Of a DNA stretch of 7,938 bases, positions 1-6,149 are shown one piece after another. Source of the DNA: Thermoflexus sp042408365 (GTDB lineage Bacteria > Chloroflexota > Anaerolineae > Thermoflexales > Thermoflexaceae); assembly GCF_042408365.1 (NCBI RefSeq), contig NZ_JBHOQJ010000152.1:1-7938 (forward strand), given 5' to 3'. Numbering within the stretch: position 1 is the first letter of the stretch; each line of letters opens with the position of its first letter. Under the pieces are notes generated by a model. It was not told where the DNA came from, did no database searches, and saw nothing but the letters and a program-made list of their open reading frames with translations. Both the position numbers and the translations under genes were made by a program.

Positions 1-37
1 CCAAAGGCGCCCGGCTCCACCCTCAAATATTTTTTCA

Positions 38-78
38 TCCCCCCTCCCCATGGCCCGAAGGGCTGTGGGGAGGGGGGA
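38..78 (+). repeat. GC-rich palindromic hairpin (repeat copy 1)
   Basis: Bases 38-56 pair with 60-78 around a GAA triloop, giving a 19-bp stem on the plus strand with two adjacent G-T wobbles (51/65 and 52/64). It lies between the end of hepT and the window edge. No U-tract follows on either strand: on the minus strand the next bases are an A-run. It is therefore not a standard intrinsic terminator, although it could still stop or stabilise the 3' end of the pheS-mntA-hepT transcript. The core 42-74 matches 3685-3717 at 26 of 33 positions, so it looks like one member of an interspersed repeat. Nothing else is clear in 1-130 except a possible gene start at 38-36 on the minus strand. Confidence 0.7.
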
Positions 79-130
79 GGGACCCTTCCATCTCTTCGCA
101 CAGGCCCCGAACGGCGTCACTCCATACCTG

Positions 131-569
131 TCAAGCGCTCAGAGCAGACCCCAAGGCCGCCCCGAGCGCCTGGATGAAATCCTCAATGTCGCGTAGCGCC
201 TCTGGGATGATCTGAAAGACTTCTCGATCATCGGTTTCCCTATACCGGTGGATCAGACGGTTGCGAAGGCGAATCAATCCAACCAGCCGTTGACTTAACT
301 CGAACGGAACCCCCTGGTGTTCTTCAAGGATCCGAACAGCCTCGCTGTAGGTCTCCGAGCTGCGCCACCGGTTCTGGGCGATCAGATGGTGCGCGATATC
401 GACGATCCCTTCGGCAGCCGCGATGAGAGGATAAGGAGCGCTGCCCGCGTCGTGAGGATTCCCCGCGAACTTCGTGAAGCTCATCCGGGCCAGCGAGGCA
501 AGGCGGCTCTGGCTCTCCCAGGAGCGCATTAATCAGCGGGCGCAGCCGGTCGCTTCGATAGCGGATCAT
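131..569 (-). pseudogene. hepT: HepT-like HEPN toxin, frameshifted
   Basis: The C-terminal frame (from 529 down to 131) carries the family motif Rx4HxY as RNRLIHRY, plus IAAAEGIVDIAHHLIA and the helix EALRDIEDFIQAL, typical of HepT/DUF86 HEPN ribonucleases. A natural N-terminus, MIRYRSDRLRPLINALL, begins at ATG 569-567 in another frame. Removing one G in the GGG run at 519-517 joins the two as ...INALLESQSRLASLARMSF..., giving 145 residues, the usual family length. The ATG at 569 overlaps the mntA stop (ATGA), so the two genes were translationally coupled. In the family, HepT is an RNase neutralised when MntA adds AMP units to the motif tyrosine. A shortened product of 132 residues could start at ATG 529-527, but no Shine-Dalgarno site is visible there. 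The family call is firm. Whether the gene is dead or the frameshift is a sequence error cannot be decided here. Confidence 0.8.
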
Positions 570-978
570 AAGGGAAGGGCCTCCCGCAGGTATTCCCCAT
601 GCAGGCGGCGGACCTCGAAATATTCCGACCACGTCACCGCTTCGAAGTTGGATCGACGATCCTCATTGCGGCAGAGGAGAATCCGACGGGATCGAATCGC
701 GGCGGCGCGCGGTTTAAGGCCTGAACATCCACGGGGAAGGGGAAGCCGGCCGCTCGCAGGGTCGCTTCCAGCCGATCGGCCAGCCCCCCTTCGCGGCGCC
801 AGGGCCTCTCCGGAAGCGGGTCGAAGAACACCGCCACATCGATATCCCGGAAAGCCTCCGCCTTGACGAAGGATCCGTGGAGATAGGCGAAGACCACATC
901 GGGCTCCGCCGCCAAGGCCGCGGCCAGGAGCTCGGTGATCCGCTCTTTCTCCTCTGGCGAGACCCGATGGATCCTCAT
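566..978 (-). pseudogene. mntA: MntA-like nucleotidyltransferase antitoxin, frameshifted
   Basis: The intact frame from ATG 978 encodes 114 residues. It has the minimal nucleotidyltransferase signature GSF at about residues 35-37, then D45-I-D47, and a third likely metal-binding acid in PVDV (D84). These are hallmarks of MNT antitoxins, which transfer AMP to the HepT tyrosine. After LNRAPPRF the frame turns into unlike sequence and stops early. The proper C-terminus (AIRSRRILLCRNEDRRSNFE... to LREALPL) continues in the -1 frame and ends at TGA 568-566, exactly overlapping the hepT ATG. One lost base in the GCCGCCGCG tract around 699-707 explains this; the restored protein would be about 137 residues, normal for MntA. 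The start ATG (978-976) overlaps the pheS stop TGA (977-975), so the gene is coupled to pheS. All three candidate metal-binding acids lie before the shift, so the catalytic core could still be made. Confidence 0.8.
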
Positions 979-2009
979 CCGAACTGCTCCAGGAAGCGCA
1001 GATCGTTCGCCCAGAAATATCGGATGTCATCGATGCGATGCTTGAGCATGGTGATCCGCTGGGGCCCCATCCCGAAGGCGAAGCCGGTGAAACGGCGGGG
1101 GTCGTAGCCGCCGTTCTGCAACACCACCGGGTGCACCATCCCGGCCCCCGCGATCTCAAGCCATCCAGTGAATTTGCACACCCGGCAACCACGTCCTTCG
1201 CACAAGATACAATCGATGTCCACCTCCACACTGGGTTCCGTGAAAGGGAAATATGAGGCGCGGAAGCGGATCTTGCGTTCAGGTCCGAACATGCGGCGGG
1301 CGAAATCCGCGAGCGTGCCCTTGAGGTCGCTCATGGTGACCCGTTGGCCGACGGCCAGCCCCTCGACTTGGTGGAACATGATCTCCGAGCGGGCGGTGAT
1401 CTGTTCATAACGGTAGCACATGCCGGGGAGGATCACCCGCACCGGCTCGGGGCAGAAGGCCCGCATGGCGTGGATCTGGCCCGGGGAGGTGTGGGTGCGC
1501 AGGATCACCCCTTCCCGATCCGTGTAGAAGGTGCTCCACATATCCCGGGCCGGGTGATAGGGTGGGATGTTCAACAATTGGAAGTTATATTCATCGGTTT
1601 CCACGTCGCGGCTGGTGAAAACCTGGAAGCCCATATCGGCGAAGATGGCCACGATCTCCCGAAGGGTTTGTGTGGCCGGATGAAGCCGGCCGGCGCGGAC
1701 GGGGCGGCCGGGCAGGGTGACGTCGAGGGGCGGCGCCTCCAGCTCCCGGCGCAACGCCGCTTGGCGAAGGGCCTCCAAGCGGGCGGCGTAGGCGGCCTCC
1801 AATGCCTCTTTGACTTCATTGGCTTTGCGTCCGATGATCGGCCGCTGCTCCTTCGGCAGCATCCCCAGCGAGGCGAACACCTCCATCAACCGGCTCCGGC
1901 GCCCGAGGTAGCCGGCATACCAGGCCCGAAGGGCCTCCTCGCTGTCCAAAGCCTCGAGAGCTTGTAATGCCTCCTCCTGAATCCGCTCCAGTTCGTCCGG
2001 GGTGATCAT
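975..2009 (-). CDS. pheS: Phenylalanine--tRNA ligase alpha subunit
   Basis: This is a full-length PheS of 344 residues. PheS2PheT2 charges tRNA-Phe with phenylalanine in the cytoplasm. The N-terminal coiled-coil arm (about 1-95) precedes the class II catalytic core. Visible core signatures are FTSRDVETDEYNFQLLN, DMWSTFY, LRTHTSPGQIHAM, YRYEQITARSEIMFHQVEG, the Cx2Cx4Cx2C knuckle (C267, C270, C275, C278) followed by TGWLEIAGAGMVHP, and motif 3 FAFGMGPQRITML. Ala311 matches E. coli Ala294, which sets amino-acid pocket size, so normal Phe selectivity is expected. The start ATG at 2009-2007 has GGGAGGG (2024-2018) 8 bases upstream. Expression should be controlled by the T-box just upstream. The usual partner pheT does not follow; the stop codon overlaps the mntA start instead, so pheT should lie elsewhere in the genome or beyond base 1. 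Confidence 0.97.
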   Translation of the reverse strand: MITPDELERIQEEALQALEALDSEEALRAWYAGYLGRRSRLMEVFASLGMLPKEQRPIIGRKANEVKEALEAAYAARLEALRQAALRRELEAPPLDVTLPGRPVRAGRLHPATQTLREIVAIFADMGFQVFTSRDVETDEYNFQLLNIPPYHPARDMWSTFYTDREGVILRTHTSPGQIHAMRAFCPEPVRVILPGMCYRYEQITARSEIMFHQVEGLAVGQRVTMSDLKGTLADFARRMFGPERKIRFRASYFPFTEPSVEVDIDCILCEGRGCRVCKFTGWLEIAGAGMVHPVVLQNGGYDPRRFTGFAFGMGPQRITMLKHRIDDIRYFWANDLRFLEQFG

Positions 2010-2041
2010 CCGCTCAGCCCTCCCAACTCAGGGATGTACGG

Positions 2042-2079
2042 AAACAATAACGCCCTCGCCCGGTCAGGGACGAGGGCGT
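2042..2079 (-). terminator. T-box intrinsic terminator
   Basis: ACGCCCTCG (2079-2071) pairs with CGAGGGCGT (2058-2050), with three inner C-G pairs around a short TGACC loop. It is followed by the U-rich tail TTATTGTTT (2050-2042). It sits directly after the T-box antiterminator sequence and 32 bases before the pheS start codon, the expected place for a transcriptional T-box switch. Confidence 0.92.
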
Positions 2080-2320
2080 GGGAGCTCCCCCGCGGTACCA
2101 CCCTGCTTGGCCAGTGGGATCTTCCCACTGGCCCCCTCACGGCCCGGATAACGGCGGGCCCTCCGGGAGCGACTACTGCGGCCGCTGCAGAGAACCCAGC
2201 GTCCGGTTCGCCGTTCCGGCTCCGGGGCGAACTTCAGCTGGCGGTCACCGAGCGGAGCTCTCAGCCTCCCACCCCGCCGCTCTGGCGGTGCCGTCCCAGC
2301 CTACTCCTCCCCTTCATCGC
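2042..2320 (-). ncRNA. T-box riboswitch leader of pheS (tRNA-Phe sensor)
   Basis: The minus strand carries the hallmark T-box AGGGTGGTACCGCG (2104-2091). Its TGGT bulge pairs with an ACCA end, which fits the discriminator A of tRNA-Phe. Stem I lies upstream, with the GAAGGGGAGGAGTAG start (about 2316-2302) and the conserved GAAGTTCGCCCCGGAG segment. In that segment TTC at 2231-2229 is the likely specifier, the Phe codon that pairs with anticodon GAA. Further downstream are GGCCCG...CGGGCC with CGTTATC in the loop (stem III region, about 2160-2141) and an 11-bp hairpin GGCCAGTGGGA/TCCCACTGGCC (about 2132-2108). The terminator follows. Uncharged tRNA-Phe should favour the antiterminator and switch on pheS. 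The class call is very sure; the exact 5' end is estimated. Confidence 0.95.
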
Positions 2321-2321
2321 C

Positions 2322-2351
2322 ATTTTGTGTTTTGCCCTGTTTTGTTGCCAA
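2322..2351 (-). promoter_or_regulatory. Candidate promoter of the T-box/pheS transcript
   Basis: On the minus strand TTGGCA (2351-2346, 5 of 6 to the -35 consensus) is followed after 18 bases by CAAAAT (2327-2322, 4 of 6 to the -10 consensus). Transcription would begin near 2315, just at the first conserved bases of T-box stem I. The position fits well, but the -10 element is weak, so this is a candidate only. Confidence 0.4.
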
Positions 2352-2355
2352 AATA

Positions 2356-2406
2356 GAATTTCTATGAGGGCGGGTTGCTTACGCGGCCCATCTCTCATAG
2401 AAATTC
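2356..2406. repeat. 13-bp perfect inverted repeat between regulator gene and T-box promoter
   Basis: GAATTTCTATGAG (2356-2368) and CTCATAGAAATTC (2394-2406) are perfect inverted copies separated by 25 bases. On the minus strand the second arm is followed by TATTTTGG, so the structure could act as an AU-rich terminator for the response regulator transcript. It also ends 5 bases from the -35 box of the candidate pheS promoter, so an operator is equally possible. The left arm contains a shorter palindrome, ATAGAATTTCTAT. No other copy was seen in the window. Confidence 0.6.
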
Positions 2407-2490
2407 CACGAATCGAAAGCTCGTCGCTGCGAGCTGGGATGACCTCCCCTGTTGTTGGCAACAGCGCAGTTTTGCCTAATTTTACCACCA

Positions 2491-3630
2491 CTAAGAGGGT
2501 TCGTGAACGGTTCCTTCCTCTTCTACCAGCCCTCCCAGGATCGCCTTGCGCACGGCGGCGGCGCGGGTGTGAACGCCCAATTTGCTCAGGATGCTGTCCA
2601 CCTGTTTCTTCACCGTATTCGGGGAGACCACCAGCCGCTCCGCGATCTCCCGGTTCGTCAGCCCATGGGCCATCCAGCGCAGCACCTCCCGCTCGCGGGG
2701 CGTCAAGGAGGCCAGGGCGGCCTGATCCTCCGGAGGGAGCGCGCCCTTGGGTCGCGGCGCCGAAGGGACTGGCTGGCTGCTCAAGGCCTGGCGGACGAAT
2801 TGAAGGAAGCTTCCCCGGTTGAAAGCAGCTTTGTCGAAGAAAGCGAAGACCCCCAGCGTCTGGTAGGCCATTTCCACTTCTTCGAGAGAGGCGGTCGCGC
2901 TGACCGCAATCGTGGGAAGCCCACGCCGGCGTGCGAGTTGCAACAATCGCAGGCCATCTCGGTTCCCGAACGGGTTCATAGAGCTGGCCAGCTGGAGGTC
3001 GACGATCAGCAGTGAGAAGGTCTTCCGCTCCAGCCAGGCCAACGCCTCCGCATAGGAAGGAGCGGCCACACAGGCAAGGTCCAGCTCCGCCAGGAGCTCC
3101 TGATAGAGATCCTGCCAGCCCGGGTCATCCTCCACAACCAGCACCTGCGGCCTCAGCGGAGAGGTCCGCGGATGGGGCGCTGGAGGGGTGAGCGAGGGAC
3201 GGTTCGGCAACGTCCGCTCCTGTTGGAGCAGTCGAGTGACGACCTCCATGAAGGCGCGGCGCTGGAAGGTTTCCTTCCGCAGGAAATCGACCGCCCGATG
3301 GCGGGTTAGCGCCTCCACGGCCATTTCCACCGTCGCATAGCCCGTCAACGCGATAGCCGGGATCGGCGGTTCATGGGCGGCCAACGCATCGAGCACCTGA
3401 AAGCCACCTCGATCGCGATGATCTTTCGGATCCAGGGACATGTCGACGACTGCCAGGACATAAGCCTGCTGGTGTAACATCGCGATCGCTGTGCGCGCAT
3501 CGGCAGCGCTATCCGCTTGGAGGCCCAGGTCCTCCAGCGTCTCAGTGAGCAGCTGCCGCCAGGCGGGATCGTCTTCAACGATCAGCACCCGCTTCCTGGT
3601 CGGTGAAATCGCTGGAAGGGTTTTGCTCAT
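2491..3630 (-). CDS. Response regulator with two receiver domains and LuxR/NarL HTH
   Basis: The 379-residue protein has three modules. Receiver 1 (about 14-135) has acidic pair E19/D20-D21, phospho-acceptor D63 (VVDMSL), T96 and K119. Receiver 2 (about 162-282) has E167/D168-D169, D211 (LIVDLQL), S244 and K267. After a Pro-rich linker comes a LuxR/NarL DNA-binding domain (about 307-365: LTPREREVLRWMAHGLTNREIAERL, then SPNTVKKQVDSILSKLGV). Both receivers keep all phosphorylation residues, so both may be active. Each has an enlarged loop after the acceptor Asp (SLDPKDHRDRGGF and QLASSMNPFGNRDG), which suggests they are sister domains from one duplication. ATG 3630 is supported by GAGGG (3641-3637) 6 bases upstream. 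The gene follows the kinase gene after 60 bases and is almost certainly its partner. It likely acts as a transcription factor; its targets are unknown. Confidence 0.93.
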   Translation of the reverse strand: MSKTLPAISPTRKRVLIVEDDPAWRQLLTETLEDLGLQADSAADARTAIAMLHQQAYVLAVVDMSLDPKDHRDRGGFQVLDALAAHEPPIPAIALTGYATVEMAVEALTRHRAVDFLRKETFQRRAFMEVVTRLLQQERTLPNRPSLTPPAPHPRTSPLRPQVLVVEDDPGWQDLYQELLAELDLACVAAPSYAEALAWLERKTFSLLIVDLQLASSMNPFGNRDGLRLLQLARRRGLPTIAVSATASLEEVEMAYQTLGVFAFFDKAAFNRGSFLQFVRQALSSQPVPSAPRPKGALPPEDQAALASLTPREREVLRWMAHGLTNREIAERLVVSPNTVKKQVDSILSKLGVHTRAAAVRKAILGGLVEEEGTVHEPS

Positions 3631-3682
3631 CGGGATCCCTCGGCCGTTTGGGCTTGTGGGATTTCGTTCAAGGCTGTGTTCT

Positions 3683-3719
3683 CTCCCTCCTTATGGCCCT
3701 TGGGGCCGTGAGGAGGGAG
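3683..3719 (+). repeat. GC-rich palindromic hairpin overlapping the kinase 3' end (repeat copy 2)
   Basis: Bases 3683-3699 pair with 3703-3719 around a TTG triloop. The 17-bp stem is complete on the plus strand with two T-G wobbles (3692/3710 and 3694/3708). The core 3685-3717 is 26/33 identical to 42-74. The kinase stop TAA (3693-3691) and its last nine codons (PPSSRPQGP) lie inside it. No U-tract follows in the minus direction, so it may attenuate or protect the transcript between kinase and regulator rather than end it. Confidence 0.7.
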
Positions 3720-5877
3720 GAGGAAGATAATCCTCGCTGGATCCTGTGGCGCGAGGAAGCCGCATATGGAAGGCGGTGCCCTGGCCAGGGGCGCTCTCCA
3801 CCCAGATATCCCCACCGAATCGCTGGACCAGCATCTTGACCCACCACAGGCCGAACCCCAATTTCTTTGAGGAGCGTTTGGTGGAGAAATCCAGCTCAAA
3901 GATTCGGTCCTGGAGCTCCAGGGGGATCCCCGGTCCATTGTCCCGCACCGTGAGGATCACTTCGTTTGGGCCAGGGATGCCTTCCACTCGGATCCACCCG
4001 CTTTCCCCCAATGCCTCTATGGCGTTCTCCAGGAGGTTGAAGAACACGAGGGCCAATTGCGGCTCCCCCGCCATCACCGGGGGGAGGTCCTCCAACCCCA
4101 CCGTCTCCAGACGGATGCCGGGTGGAATTCGGAGGTCCCGGAGGGCCAGCTCCAGACAAGGAAGGATCGGGATCGGACGGGGGGCCATCGGTCGTAGGTA
4201 AACCATCGCCTCGCGGACGGCGTCGAGGGCAGCCCGGGCCCGGCTCTCGATTTCCTGAACTACTGAGGCCAAGTAGGGATCCTGGAACAGGTCGGGACGT
4301 TTCTCCTGTAATCCTTCCAGACGGACCGGGATCAGGCCGATGTGGTTATTGAGGCGATGGAGGAGGTTGGCTGCGATATCGCCGACCGCAGCAAAGGCCT
4401 CTGTGATCGCCTGGCGTTCGCGAGCGGCCTGCAGCGCTCGGACGTGCTCCGCAAGCTGAACCGCCAGGGCCGCGTGGTTGGCCAGGATGATGAGCAATCG
4501 CTGGTCCCGCTCGGTGAAGGCGCGGGGACGGGAGGAGTGAACCACAAAGACCCCGCGGACGGTCCCGCCAGGCTCCATCATGGGAACCGCCAGAGCCCAT
4601 CCGCCGGTCTCGAAGGCGAGCGGGCGACGGGATCGGCTGACGGCCTCGGCCAGCCCAGCGGTTCCGGCCATCGCCGGGTGGGTCGCAAAAGCCAAGGTGG
4701 GCGAGCCGGTGGGCGGGATCAGCCAGATGGCCCCGTCGGGGACCTGGATCAGCTCGCAGGCCAGGGCGACCGCGCGGGCGAAGAGGGCCTCCTGGCTGCT
4801 ATGGAGCAGTTGCCCCGTGATCTCCTGCATGCCGCGCAGCAACCGCATCTCCTGGAGAGCGATCACGGCGCGGGCTGCCAGCATCTCCAGCAACTGCTGA
4901 TCCCCTTCCGTGAACGCTCCGGGCTCGGGGCTTTCCAGATTGAGGACGCCTTCCACCTCGCCGCCGGCGCCGATCAAGGGCACGGCGAGCTCGGAGCGGA
5001 TCTCATAGCCGGCGAGCCAGGGCCGATAGATCGAGGCCCAAGGGGAGGTGTGGAGATCGCCGATACGGAGCGAACGACGATGGACGGCCACCCAGCCCAC
5101 AATGCTGGTTTCATCCAGCTCAAGTTCGGGGGCGATGTTCGAAAGGAGCGGGCGGCCGATTAAGGCCCCCAACACCAGACGGCGGCGCTGGCGGTCCACC
5201 AGGCGCAGGGTGCCGAAGCGGGCTCCGGTCAGCTCCAGGGCGATCCGCAGGATCGCCTCCAGGATCTCTTGGGGATCCGCCCGCGCACTGAAGAGGTGAT
5301 CCATGCGCCGCAATTCGTTGAGCTCCTGCGTGGCCCGCAGGAGCCTCTGCCGAAGCCGTTCGATGGCTTGCGCGCGCTGGAGCAGCGCCGCCGCCATGCG
5401 AGTGAAGACCTCCAAGGCGCTTAGCTCGCTCTCGGCGAACGGCCGCTCTTCCTGATATGAGAGGTAGAGCACCCCAATCGGCCCCGCGGCGGTGAGCAAC
5501 GGCCAACATCCTACGACCCGAGCGCCCGCGGCTTGTTTGGCCGGATGGATAGGGGTATCCGGCTCCTCCCACGAGAGAACCCGTCGGCGGCGGGCTAGGG
5601 CCCGAGCTGCCATCCCATCCGGCCGGGGCCAATCAGGCCCGATGAACCCTTCGATCTCCCCCACGGCGACCCGGGAGGCGGGATCCAGGGCGCGCTGTTC
5701 GGGGTCGTAGCAGAAGAGGACAGCTGTGGCGCCCCGTTCCAGCCCCAGTAACTGAAGGGCCTCCTCCCCGATCCGTCGCATGCACTCGGGGATAGGGGTT
5801 TCCGGGGGAAGGCTGGCCAGCCGTTCCCCCGCGGCTTTCAAGCGCTGGAGGATCCCTCCGATCTCCGCTGACATCAC
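3691..5877 (-). CDS. Soluble GAF-domain sensor histidine kinase
   Basis: The 728-residue protein has no membrane segment or signal peptide, so it should sense a cytoplasmic cue. Three GAF-like modules occupy about 22-170, 200-342 and 360-475. The first two are joined by a charged helical linker (about 168-200, AIERLRQRLLRATQELNELRRMDHLF). A phospho-acceptor helix follows with H507 in LLHRLNNHIG, an H-x-x-N-N pattern like NtrB-type kinases. The ATPase domain (about 572-708) has the N box FFNLLENAIEAL, G1 VRDNGPGIP, F box IFELDFSTKR and G2 GFGLWWVKML, all intact. The frame opens with GTG (5877) directly followed by ATG (5874); neither has a clear Shine-Dalgarno site, so either may be used. No heme- or chromophore-binding signature is obvious in the GAF domains, and the ligand is unknown. 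The C-terminal tail PPSSRPQGP comes from a palindromic repeat and is probably not functional. The two-receiver regulator follows in the same direction. Confidence 0.93.
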   Translation of the reverse strand: MMSAEIGGILQRLKAAGERLASLPPETPIPECMRRIGEEALQLLGLERGATAVLFCYDPEQRALDPASRVAVGEIEGFIGPDWPRPDGMAARALARRRRVLSWEEPDTPIHPAKQAAGARVVGCWPLLTAAGPIGVLYLSYQEERPFAESELSALEVFTRMAAALLQRAQAIERLRQRLLRATQELNELRRMDHLFSARADPQEILEAILRIALELTGARFGTLRLVDRQRRRLVLGALIGRPLLSNIAPELELDETSIVGWVAVHRRSLRIGDLHTSPWASIYRPWLAGYEIRSELAVPLIGAGGEVEGVLNLESPEPGAFTEGDQQLLEMLAARAVIALQEMRLLRGMQEITGQLLHSSQEALFARAVALACELIQVPDGAIWLIPPTGSPTLAFATHPAMAGTAGLAEAVSRSRRPLAFETGGWALAVPMMEPGGTVRGVFVVHSSRPRAFTERDQRLLIILANHAALAVQLAEHVRALQAARERQAITEAFAAVGDIAANLLHRLNNHIGLIPVRLEGLQEKRPDLFQDPYLASVVQEIESRARAALDAVREAMVYLRPMAPRPIPILPCLELALRDLRIPPGIRLETVGLEDLPPVMAGEPQLALVFFNLLENAIEALGESGWIRVEGIPGPNEVILTVRDNGPGIPLELQDRIFELDFSTKRSSKKLGFGLWWVKMLVQRFGGDIWVESAPGQGTAFHMRLPRATGSSEDYLPPPSSRPQGP

Positions 5878-5982
5878 GCCCGATCCATATCAAGCAGGAG
5901 CTTTTCTGTAAATGCCTCTGGAAGGGAGGGCTTGTTGTAGCCGGGGCTGTTCTGCCATCAAATGTTGTCTTTTAAAGATAAA

Positions 5983-6010
5983 ATTGTACGTAAAGCGCGT
6001 GATCGTGCAA
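5983..6010 (-). promoter_or_regulatory. Candidate promoter of the kinase-regulator operon
   Basis: On the minus strand TACAAT (5988-5983, 5 of 6 to -10) lies 16 bases after TTGCAC (6010-6005, weak -35). It falls in an AT-rich island (about 5955-5995) that stands out in the GC-rich window and is the natural place for divergent promoters. The kinase leader would be about 100 bases long. The -35 match is poor, so confidence is low. Confidence 0.3.
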
Positions 6011-6109
6011 CCCTTCCTGGAAGCTCGGTTTACTCCTCTTCTCTGCTGCTTCAAGGGCTGCAGGAGGGGAAGGAATGGTTCATCCTGTCCCAGAGCCCCC
6101 CTCAACGGC

Positions 6110-6115
6110 TATAAT
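6110..6115 (+). promoter_or_regulatory. -10 element upstream of the NADP+ reductase gene
   Basis: A perfect TATAAT at 6110-6115 lies 39 bases before the reductase start codon, so transcription would begin near 6122 with a short leader that includes the Shine-Dalgarno site. No convincing -35 hexamer was found 16-18 bases upstream, so it may rely on an activator or another sigma contact. Confidence 0.5.
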
Positions 6116-6143
6116 ACAAAGCGCCGTAGGTATTTCCCTTGCG

Positions 6144-6149
6144 AGGAGG
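6144..6149 (+). promoter_or_regulatory. Shine-Dalgarno site deciding the reductase start
   Basis: AGGAGG at 6144-6149 lies 5 bases before ATG 6155. The open frame extends upstream to 5912, but that part crosses the -10 element and is low-complexity in composition. This site fixes the start at 6155. Confidence 0.85.

Noticed and set aside
38..78. Canonical intrinsic terminator for the pheS-mntA-hepT operon
   Set aside because: The bases after the stem on the minus strand are an A-run, not a U-tract, so it fails the standard definition.
2356..2406. CRISPR repeat or Cas12a-type direct repeat, suggested by AATTTCTA near a hairpin
   Set aside because: There is a single unit with no repeated spacer pattern, and the stem does not match the TCTAC/GTAGA pairing of Cas12a repeats.
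2034..2822. Plus-strand 262-residue open frame over the T-box region and the regulator 3' end
   Set aside because: It runs through the T-box stems and antisense to the response regulator; composition is that of a GC-rich shadow frame.
4342..5163. Plus-strand 273-residue open frame inside the kinase
   Set aside because: It is antisense to well-conserved GAF modules, with no recognisable domain and no ribosome site.
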